Part shown: positions 57,154 to 64,000 of the stretch, piece by piece
Numbering within the stretch: the stretch's first letter is position 1
Layout of the letters: every line of letters begins with the position of its first letter
Source of the DNA: Bog-756 sp963725275
GTDB lineage: Bacteria > Actinomycetota > Acidimicrobiia > Acidimicrobiales > RAAP-2
Assembly (NCBI GenBank): GCA_963725275.1
Contig: CAVRXS010000004.1
Coordinates: 1 to 64,000 of the forward strand
Reading direction: 5' to 3'
Length of the DNA: 64,000 bases
The notes under the pieces: model-generated
Told to the model about the DNA's origin: nothing
What the model saw: only the letters and a program-made list of their open reading frames with translations
Database searches by the model: none
Position numbers and translations under genes: made by a program

Positions 57154-58203
57154 ATGCGAATCGGCGTGCTCACCGGTGGTGGCGACTGTCCTGGGCTGAA
57201 CGCGGTCATCCGGGCCGTGGTGCTCGGTGGTGTCGACCATCATGGTGACGAGTTCGTTGGCGTCCTCGACGGCTGGCGCGGCCTCGTTGAAAATAGAACT
57301 GTCTCGCTCGAACCTGATCAATGCCGGTCCATCTTGACGAAGGGAGGGACGATCCTAGGATCGTCCCGCACCAATCCGTTCGCCACTGACGATGGTGCCG
57401 ACCGTGTCCAGGCCACCATGGAGGCGCTCACGCTTGATGCGGTTGTGGCCATCGGCGGAGATGACACATTGGGCGCAGCGGAACGACTGCACCAGCGGGG
57501 CCTCCCTGTCGTCGGTGTGCCCAAGACCATCGACAACGACTTGTCGGGAACGGAAGTGACCGTCGGGTTCGACACGGCGGTCCAGATTGCCACCGATGCG
57601 ATCGACCGCCTGCAAACCACAGCCGAATCCCACCACCGGGTCATCGTGTGCGAGGTGATGGGGCGGAATGTGGGCTGGATCGCCGTCCATGCTGGGATCG
57701 CTGGAGGAGCGGCCGAGATCCTGATCCCAGAGGTCCCATTCTCACTTGATGAGGTGTGCGAGCGACTGCTGCAGCGCCACGGTGGCGGTCAGTACTTCTC
57801 CACCGTGGTGGTGGCCGAGGGAGCACATCCCAGGGACGAGGGGTCGGCTACGTCATCCTGGAACTCGCAGGGATCGGGAGCCGCTGACCAGTTCGGCCAC
57901 GTCCGCCTCGGCGGGATCGGGGACTTCCTGGCAAAGGAGATCGAGCGACGAACGGGATACGAGTCCAGGTCCACTGTGCTCGGGCATATCCAGCGTGGTG
58001 GGTCCCCTACGGCTTGTGATCGTGTTCTCGCCACCCGATTCGGGGCTGCCGCCCTCGCTGCAGTGCAAGACCACGACTTCGGATGCATGGTGGCGCTGCG
58101 CGCTGGGGCGATCGTCCGGATCCCATTGAGCGACGCCGTCGGAAATCCTAAGCAGGTCGACCCCCACCTCTATGAGCAAGTGGCCGCGCTCTACCTCGAC
58201 TAG
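57154..58203 (+). CDS. pfp: 6-phosphofructokinase, PPi-dependent type signature
   Basis: A 349-residue PfkA-fold enzyme that phosphorylates fructose 6-phosphate. MRIGVLTGGGDCPGLNAVIR is the N-terminal phosphate loop. Asp104 in GGDDT and Lys124 in PKTIDND are the residues that mark pyrophosphate-using enzymes (ATP enzymes have Gly at both places). MGRNVGWIAVHAGIAGGA and LGHIQRGGSPTACDR are conserved substrate-site blocks. Start ATG 57154. Intact. Use of PPi would save ATP and make the step reversible, fitting an energy-limited state. Confidence 0.9.
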   Translation: MRIGVLTGGGDCPGLNAVIRAVVLGGVDHHGDEFVGVLDGWRGLVENRTVSLEPDQCRSILTKGGTILGSSRTNPFATDDGADRVQATMEALTLDAVVAIGGDDTLGAAERLHQRGLPVVGVPKTIDNDLSGTEVTVGFDTAVQIATDAIDRLQTTAESHHRVIVCEVMGRNVGWIAVHAGIAGGAAEILIPEVPFSLDEVCERLLQRHGGGQYFSTVVVAEGAHPRDEGSATSSWNSQGSGAADQFGHVRLGGIGDFLAKEIERRTGYESRSTVLGHIQRGGSPTACDRVLATRFGAAALAAVQDHDFGCMVALRAGAIVRIPLSDAVGNPKQVDPHLYEQVAALYLD

Positions 58204-58258
58204 CGGTTAGCCTTGATCCTCGGGAAGATAAATCTCCTGAGGTTTCGGCCCATTGAGC

Positions 58259-58687
58259 TCAGCGTGGCGGGAAGTCGAACCGCAAGCTCCGCCCGCCCCA
58301 CCACGGGATAGGGATGTCGAGCTCAGTGAAGCTGGCGTCGATGAGCACTGGCGTGTAGGTCCGCAGCGCCAGGTCTACTCGGACGTGGTCCTCGGCCACG
58401 GTGACGGTCCCGGTGTTGTCGAGGAAGTGGCGCCAGACCCGGTCGGGCGTGCCCAGGTCATAGCGCGGCAGCGTGCGCGCGAGGAGCCGCGGCAGGGCGA
58501 GGTGTTCGGCCTCCTTGGAGCTCCCGCGGCGAAAGAGCAGGAGGACCAACTCGAGCAACTGACGCAAGCCGAGGTAGACGAAGGCCCGCAGCTGACCTCT
58601 GGTCCGGCGTCGTCGCATCGGGATGACGGTAGCCGCCGTGGTCGACGCCCTGACAGCGTCCCAGGTGAAGTGAGCGATCGGCGACAC
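58259..58687 (-). pseudogene. Chimeric transposase remnant
   Basis: The N-terminal part contains LRAFVYLGLRQLLELVLLLF then RRGSSKEAEHLAL, like the first helices of rve-type transposases. The second part (RVWRHFLDNTGTVTVAEDHV, SFTELDIPIPWWGGRSLRFD) looks like the C-terminal tail of a different transposase family. The catalytic core is absent. I read it as two IS fragments joined by deletion; it is not a functional gene. Confidence 0.5.
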
Positions 58688-59349
58688 TACGCGCTCAACT
58701 ACGTCTTGTTCCAGTCGAAGAACCTGGTGCGGATCCAGCGGCTCCTCAACTTCCTCAACAACCTGGCCGTCGTGCTGCCGATCATCACCCTGCTGCTCTT
58801 TGCCGGAGCCGTCGCGCTGACCCGCAACCGGCGGAAGGGTTTGGTGAGGGCAGCCACGGGCCTAGCCCTGTCGACGGCGCTGATCCTGGTGTTGATGGCT
58901 GTGGGCCGCAACCAGTACATCGCCGGGCTCAAGCCGCCCCAGTCGCCCGCGGCTGCATCGGGGGTCGTCGACACCGTCACGGCGAATCTGAGCGACGCGA
59001 TCCGGATCATCCTCTTCGTGTCGGCCCTGGTCGCCATCGGCACGGTGGTCGCCGGCAACGCGTGGGTACGGCGCAAGGTAGGCGACACGAGGAAGCCCGG
59101 CTGGGTGACGGGGGCCCGGTTCACGACTTCGTGGCGCTCCACCGCAAGGTCCTGCAGTGGTCGGTCCTGGCCCTCGGCCTTCTGCTCCTGGTGGTCTGGG
59201 GCAACCCAACCACGCTGGTGGCTGTGGTGGTTGTGCTGATTACCCTTGTCGTGGTGGGGCTGTTCGCCGGTCGCGGCCCTCGAGCGGCGGTGGCCACACC
59301 GCCCTGGGTGGTCGCCACCCAACGGGAAGAGAACGTGACCGATGACTGA
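58670..59349 (+). CDS. Integral membrane protein, probably 5' truncated (frameshifted)
   Basis: From GTG 58670 the frame reads HYALNYVLFQSKNLVRIQRL, then membrane segments LAVVLPIITLLLFAGAVALT, RAATGLALSTALILVLMAVG and IRIILFVSALVAIGTVVAGN. After PGWVTG, near 59115, another frame continues VHDFVALHRKVLQWSVLALG, GLLLLVVWGNPTTLVAVVVV and ends REENVTDD at 59349. Related proteins are longer at the N-terminus, so the IS remnant at 58259 has probably removed the beginning. Function unknown. Confidence 0.6.
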
Positions 59350-59613
59350 CCCCTCGGGGCTGCCCGGCCTCTAGCGGAAGACGCTCAGCGAGTGGACTTT
59401 GGGCACGCTGAGGCGGTTATCCACACGCCCACCAAACGCAGTCGACACAACTGGGACCGTCGCGTCGACAGAACCCGGCTCCATTGTGATCGTGTGGGCG
59501 CGCAACTGGTAATCCTGGGTTTGGTGGCCACCGTCGCGTTGCCGATCCGTCATCGAGGACGCGAGTTCGTTAACCACAACTGTCGCTGTTGGCAGCCGTC
59601 GCCTTCATCGAAC

Positions 59614-61008
59614 CTAGCCATCTTGTCTGATCGCGATTCGAAGCTCATCCATCGAGTCGCTAAGAGCACCGATGATCCGCCATGGATCGGGAACGCTCTT
59701 TGGGCAGCCGAGCACAGAAACACCGAGAGAGTCCCCATAGCTCCACGCAGTGATGTTAAGCCCGATCCCTTCGAGGATTGGTCCCACCGAGTAGAGCGCC
59801 TCCAGCTTGGTGGGACCGAAGTAGATCCTGTCTCGTGGTCCGGCCACATTGGAAAGAACCACGTTGAGCGGCGGATTCACTCGGTCGGCGATGTGTGAGC
59901 GGCCCCAGATCCTGACGATTGAATGGTAGATCTGAGGTGGCACGATATCGGCCCGTTGCGCGAGGCCGTCGTGACCGAGCAGTCCCCGGACCTCTTTGGA
60001 CGCTGCCATCCCGTCATGGATTTGCTTGAGGCGTTGCAGCGGGTCGGCAATGTCAGTGCCAATGAAGACGTACAGATTGTCGACTCGGTTCCCCGACAGG
60101 CGGGCACTGTCAGGATCGGTGGATACCGGGACGCTGGCTACCAGCGGACGGTCGGGTAGCTCGCCACGGTCGAACAGGTAGCGCCGTAGAGCACCCCCGC
60201 AGATGGCGAGGTAAACGTCGTTCAACGTGGTTCCGGCTGCCTGCCGGATGGCCTTCAGGTCCCCGAACGGCAAGTTGGTCATGGCAAAAGTCCGCTCTGA
60301 CGTGATGGAGATATTGAAGGATGTCTTGGGGATGTGATGGAGCGGGAGCGGTGGCCTGGGCGCGAAGGTTCGGCGGCGGTGCTCAGAGGCACGGGTCTGT
60401 GTGATCGACCGCCGCACCAGGCGGGGCAGGCCTTTCCAGCGGCTGACGTGGTCGTGTGCGGCCATCGATAGCAACTGTCGCCTCTTGGGCAGTGGCTCGG
60501 GCTGCCATGGATCGTCGATGGGCTCGACGGACAACGAGCCGCCGACGCCTTGTACGGCATTCCGAAGCATTGCGACCGCTGCAGTGCCATCGGCAACTGC
60601 ATGGTGGATTTTCACCACGACCGCGACGCGTTCACGGGCCAAGCCCTCGAGGACAAGGAGCTCCCAGAGAGGCCTATCCCGAAGCAGCGGCTTGCTTGCG
60701 AACGCGGCCACCGCATTGGCGAGCTGCTGATCGCTACCGGGATCCGCAAGCACCATCCGGGTGAGGTGGCGCCCCAGCTCGAAGTCCGGGTCCTCCACCC
60801 AGACGGGATGGTCCAAGCCCCCGGGCACAGGGACGATCCGTCGGCGAAAAGCTGGGAGCCGAACGAGAAGGTGCCGGAAGACTTCGGTAAAGTTGTCGTA
60901 GGAGAACCCGATATGGTCAGCCGATACGTCCGACACTGCCACCTTGATCGTGTGCATGTGAGTAGTAGGCGTCTCGGAGTACAGGAACTTGGCGTCGAGT
61001 GCTGCCAT
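59614..61008 (-). CDS. WS/DGAT acyltransferase (wax ester / triacylglycerol synthase)
   Basis: A 464-residue acyltransferase, third copy in the window. Active site KIHHAVADG with His135-His136 and Asp140; LNVVLSNVAGPRDRIYFGPT near the C-terminus. Start ATG 61008 (MAALDAKFLYSETPTTHMHT) matches the family N-terminus; GTG 61017 is possible. It follows the alpha/beta hydrolase by 20 bp, so the two form an operon, and an acyl-CoA synthetase is divergent at 62466: a second storage-lipid unit without a DosR-like box. Confidence 0.92.
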   Translation of the reverse strand: MAALDAKFLYSETPTTHMHTIKVAVSDVSADHIGFSYDNFTEVFRHLLVRLPAFRRRIVPVPGGLDHPVWVEDPDFELGRHLTRMVLADPGSDQQLANAVAAFASKPLLRDRPLWELLVLEGLARERVAVVVKIHHAVADGTAAVAMLRNAVQGVGGSLSVEPIDDPWQPEPLPKRRQLLSMAAHDHVSRWKGLPRLVRRSITQTRASEHRRRTFAPRPPLPLHHIPKTSFNISITSERTFAMTNLPFGDLKAIRQAAGTTLNDVYLAICGGALRRYLFDRGELPDRPLVASVPVSTDPDSARLSGNRVDNLYVFIGTDIADPLQRLKQIHDGMAASKEVRGLLGHDGLAQRADIVPPQIYHSIVRIWGRSHIADRVNPPLNVVLSNVAGPRDRIYFGPTKLEALYSVGPILEGIGLNITAWSYGDSLGVSVLGCPKSVPDPWRIIGALSDSMDELRIAIRQDG

Positions 61009-61028
61009 CGTTTCCACGATTCAGGTTC

Positions 61029-62351
61029 TCACGCTGCTTGAGTACGGGTCATCGAACCCTCGCACAGGGAATCCGCCAGGAAATCGGAAACTTGCTTGGA
61101 CCAGAGGTATCCGACGTGGTTGCCTGCGTACCACGAGATGCGAGGTTTGTCCCAATGCTCCCAGAGGCGCTGTGCCTGGTCGGGACGGGCCACCCGGTCG
61201 CCGTAGCCCGCAAAGATGAAACGGCGACACACTGGGATTTGCACGTCGAAACTCAGAGGGGACACGACTCGGAAGACGTTCTCGGCCGCACCTCCCATGA
61301 TCTTGTGCTCGATCGACCGGGCCCGGATGTGGCGGGGGCTGTGATGGTGGAAGAGCCCTGGGAAGTCCGACACGGGGATGCCGGCCACCACCGCGTCGAC
61401 GCCCTCTTCTATCCCGGCCAACATGGAAACGGCGTAGGCACCCAGCGAGACCCCGTAGAGGCTGATCGAGGTTGCCTCCTGATCGCGGACCCAGCGAAGC
61501 AGTCGCCGGATGTCCCAGACTGTTTGGGTGAGGCCGTGGACAGCATTCATCAACTCGAAGGAGAGAAACGGCTCCCCGCTAATCAGGGTGACACGGCGTG
61601 GTCCGTGCAACGGCAGCACCGGTAGCGCCACGTTCATTCCGAGCTCGTGATAGATCCGGGCGATCTGGAGGCCCTGGAAGTCCATGAACGGAAATCCCAT
61701 GCAGAACCCGTGAACTGCGATCACCCAGGGCCGAGGTCCACCGGGGTGACGGAGGACGACGGCCGAGGCGGTCTGGTTGGGCCCGAAGGCCATCCACCGA
61801 TCGCTGCCGGGCTCGTCTGGGTGGGGTTCGAAACCGCTGTCCCAATTCAACCGGTCGTAGCCGAGGCCCGTCGCCCAGCCCCTCCGGCTCCCTATGTCAC
61901 CATCGGAAAGTGCTGGCGGCCTCCGATGGTACGAGCGAGGGTCCTCGATCCAGCCGCTCCGGGTGTACAGGTCGTCGGCGTCGGCGAGTTCGGCCGCCAC
62001 CCTTGCGTAGTCCCCGGGGAGCGGTAACCGCCGAGGCGTCATGGCGACAGCCAGGAGAGCCTCGTCCATTGCCACCTGCGCGGCGAGGCCAACGGACAGG
62101 TGCGGCGCGGGGAGCGAGTCGGCGACCTCGCCGCGCCACAGGGCAGAGCCGACGAACAGGAAGGTGCGCGGTATCGCCCGGCTGGCTCGGATCAAGGCCC
62201 GACGATGGAGAAAGCCGGCCGCGGCGCGGATCGGAACGGTCAAGCGATCGACGGCCGACGGACAAGCACTCTTGACCGTCGCGTCTATCGCTCCCTCGCT
62301 CGTGTCACCGTTCCGGTCACCAGCCTCAGCGTCAAGCTCGGCCTCCCCCAT
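61029..62351 (-). CDS. Alpha/beta hydrolase linked to lipid storage genes
   Basis: A 440-residue serine hydrolase. Oxyanion segment VIAVHGFCMGFPFMDF, nucleophile Ser in SLYGVSLGAYAVSMLAG, acid in FAGYGDRVARP and His in WYAGNHVGYL give a full triad. The long N-terminal helical region (residues 1-150) is typical of the type found beside actinobacterial WS/DGAT genes; it may be a lipase or thioesterase acting on stored acyl chains. Start ATG 62351 with AGGAAGG just upstream; an earlier GTG lies at 62378. Confidence 0.87.
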   Translation of the reverse strand: MGEAELDAEAGDRNGDTSEGAIDATVKSACPSAVDRLTVPIRAAAGFLHRRALIRASRAIPRTFLFVGSALWRGEVADSLPAPHLSVGLAAQVAMDEALLAVAMTPRRLPLPGDYARVAAELADADDLYTRSGWIEDPRSYHRRPPALSDGDIGSRRGWATGLGYDRLNWDSGFEPHPDEPGSDRWMAFGPNQTASAVVLRHPGGPRPWVIAVHGFCMGFPFMDFQGLQIARIYHELGMNVALPVLPLHGPRRVTLISGEPFLSFELMNAVHGLTQTVWDIRRLLRWVRDQEATSISLYGVSLGAYAVSMLAGIEEGVDAVVAGIPVSDFPGLFHHHSPRHIRARSIEHKIMGGAAENVFRVVSPLSFDVQIPVCRRFIFAGYGDRVARPDQAQRLWEHWDKPRISWYAGNHVGYLWSKQVSDFLADSLCEGSMTRTQAA

Positions 62352-62465
62352 GGCGTCCTTCCTCACGTTGGCGCACACGCTCCGGCGGGTTCGCCACCTG
62401 GGATACTACCTCTCGTACTCACGTCGCAGGCCGTCTGGGATGGTCAATCGAGAAATGGGGAGGCC

Positions 62466-64000
62466 GTGGAGTTCAACCTTGCCGATCTCTTCGAGAGCGT
62501 GGTCGATCGGGTGGAGGCGGAAACCGCCATAGTGTCCGGCGCTCGACGGCTCGCCTATCTCGACTTGGATCGACGCGCCAATCGTCTCGCCCACTATTTC
62601 GAGGGCGTCAACATCGGTCCCGGAGATCGCATCGGCGTCCAGCTGGCCAATGGAACCGAGTACATCGAGGTCATGCTGGCCTGCTTCAAGATCCGTGCCG
62701 TTCCAATCAACGTCAATTATCGCTACGGGTCGGGGGACCTGGAGTACCTCTACCGGGATGCGGCACTTGTGGGTCTGGTCTTCCACAGTCGATTCGCCGA
62801 CGCTGTGACCGGCGCACTCGGTGCCATGTCAGAGACACGTGGAATTCTCGAGGTTCCCGACGGCAGCGCCCCCTCGGGCATCGCGTTCGACTATGAGACG
62901 GCACTGCAGTCGGCTCCGGCCACACGGGAGTTTCCTTCGCGGCGGTCCGACGACCTCTACTGCGTCTACACAGGTGGAACGACGGGGATGCCCAAGGGGG
63001 TTCTGTGGCGCCACGACGATATCTTCTTCGCCGCCATGGGTGGTGGTGACCCGTTGTCTTTGGGAAATCACATTGCAGATCCGCGTGAGCTTGCTGAACG
63101 GGTCCTCTGTCCTGGCATGATCGCGCTTGCCATCCCGCCGTTCATCCATGCGGCCGGGCACTGGTTGGCGTTCTCCACCATGTTCGGCGGAGGAAAGATC
63201 GTCACCCTCGAGAACGGCATCTTCGATCCATCGGAAGCGTGGCGGCTCGTAGAAGTCGAATCAGTCAACGTGATCGCGGTGGTCGGTGACGCTATGGCCC
63301 GCCCGCTGCTCGACGTGATCGCGGCCGAACCCGACCGTTACGACCTCTCGTCCCTTATCGCAGTGGGCTCGGGCGGTGCGCTGCTGTCGCCGTCTACGAA
63401 GGCCGAGCTGAGCCGGCTTCTGCCCGGGCGCGTCGTGGCCGATCGCTTCGGCTCTTCGGAGACCGGCCAGGTCGGCGGCGAGGCGCCGCCAGCGGACCCC
63501 TTCGGGCCGCCCCAACTGCACGTCGACGACCGGACGGATGTGTTCGATGGCGATCTCAACCCGATCCAGCCTGGCTCCGGTGCGATCGGGCGCCTGGCAA
63601 GGGGGGGACACGTCCCCATCGGCTACCTCGGTGACCCGTCCAAGTCGGCAGCGACGTTCGTCGAAGCGCGGTGGCAGCGCTGGGCGCTGCCAGGAGACTT
63701 GGCGTCAGTGCTGAGCGATGGGACCATCACCGTGCTCGGGAGAGGGTCGCTGTGCATCAACACGGGAGGTGAGAAGGTCTTTCCTGACGAAGTGGAGGCA
63801 GCGTTGAAGGGGCATGTGGATGTCCGGGACGTAGTCGTGGTGGGCGTTCCCGACAAACGCTACGGCGAGCAAGTCGTAGCTTTGGTACAGCCCAGGCCCG
63901 GATGCCGGATCGACACCGGAGCGTTGCGACAATACGGTCGCGACCGGCTGACGGGATACAAAGCGCCAAAGGCGATTGTCGTCGTCGACGAGATCGTGCG
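62466..64000 (+). CDS. AMP-dependent acyl-CoA synthetase (FadD-like), runs off right edge
   Basis: At least 511 residues. Start at GTG 62466 (MEFNLADLFESVVDRVEAET) after GGGGAGG. The AMP loop CVYTGGTTGMPKGVLW, the DRFGSSETGQVGG motif, LPGDLASVLSDGTITVLGRG and CINTGGEKVFPDEVEAALKG place it with fatty acyl-CoA synthetases of the acyl-CoA ligase / fatty-acyl-AMP group. The final KxxK-type C-terminal lysine lies beyond the window. It is divergent from the hydrolase-WS/DGAT pair and probably supplies acyl-CoA to it. Confidence 0.93.
   Translation, partial: MEFNLADLFESVVDRVEAETAIVSGARRLAYLDLDRRANRLAHYFEGVNIGPGDRIGVQLANGTEYIEVMLACFKIRAVPINVNYRYGSGDLEYLYRDAALVGLVFHSRFADAVTGALGAMSETRGILEVPDGSAPSGIAFDYETALQSAPATREFPSRRSDDLYCVYTGGTTGMPKGVLWRHDDIFFAAMGGGDPLSLGNHIADPRELAERVLCPGMIALAIPPFIHAAGHWLAFSTMFGGGKIVTLENGIFDPSEAWRLVEVESVNVIAVVGDAMARPLLDVIAAEPDRYDLSSLIAVGSGGALLSPSTKAELSRLLPGRVVADRFGSSETGQVGGEAPPADPFGPPQLHVDDRTDVFDGDLNPIQPGSGAIGRLARGGHVPIGYLGDPSKSAATFVEARWQRWALPGDLASVLSDGTITVLGRGSLCINTGGEKVFPDEVEAALKGHVDVRDVVVVGVPDKRYGEQVVALVQPRPGCRIDTGALRQYGRDRLTGYKAPKAIVVVDEIV

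Noticed and set aside
58240..58254. Possible ninth DosR-like box (TGAGGTTTCGGCCCA)
   Set aside because: Only the right half matches, and it lies between the 3' ends of two convergent genes.

Overview
This window looks like chromosomal DNA of a high-GC actinobacterium. The gene families (DosR/DosS-type two-component system, WS/DGAT acyltransferases, tandem universal stress proteins, flavin-binding PPOX proteins, DUF4386/DUF4389 membrane proteins, a LivHMG transporter) fit Acidimicrobiia or a relative, but that placement is inference. Many genes carry single-base frameshifts, including metabolic genes with otherwise well-conserved sequence. Either the sequence contains uncorrected indels or the region is decaying; where a gene is otherwise intact I annotate it as one gene and give the break.

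Layout. 0-13 kb is mobile-element rich. An IS1380-type element with visible inverted repeats and a CTTAG target duplication splits a secreted-protein gene. An ORF-less group II intron, a seven-bladed YVTN propeller, a TetR regulator with four matching operators and two DUF4386-type targets, and an IS256 element that beheads a secreted hydrolase follow. 13-20 kb holds a large MalT-type LuxR regulator flanked by identical palindromes, and a downstream ABC exporter operon. 20-25 kb is a branched-chain amino-acid (or similar) uptake system in which LivH, LivM and LivG are fused. 25-27 kb is a dead IS1380-type transposase.

27-58 kb is the striking part: a dormancy/hypoxia island. It encodes a DevR/DosR-like response regulator and a DosS-like GAF histidine kinase that keeps the haem-ligand histidine motif. 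Eight copies of a DosR-like box (GGGACNTTNGGCCCT) lie upstream of gene clusters in the island. Genes behind these boxes include GAPDH, a zinc alcohol dehydrogenase, a CoA-transferase, flavin-binding PPOX proteins, a lipid/trehalose operon (two WS/DGATs, acyl-CoA synthetase, trehalose synthase) and a stress operon (tandem USP, HTH-PPOX, GNAT, histone-deacetylase-like enzyme, USP). Between them lie GpsA, acetate kinase, phosphoketolase, a HAD-GH65 fusion and a PPi-type phosphofructokinase. Together they suggest a programme in which oxygen loss redirects sugar through PPi-PFK and phosphoketolase to acetyl-phosphate and ATP, disposes of reductant, and stores carbon as wax ester or triacylglycerol and trehalose.

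55-64 kb has integrase relics inserted next to a broken PhoU-like gene, then a second lipid cluster (WS/DGAT, alpha/beta hydrolase, divergent acyl-CoA synthetase running off the right edge). I saw no rRNA, tRNA or CRISPR array.
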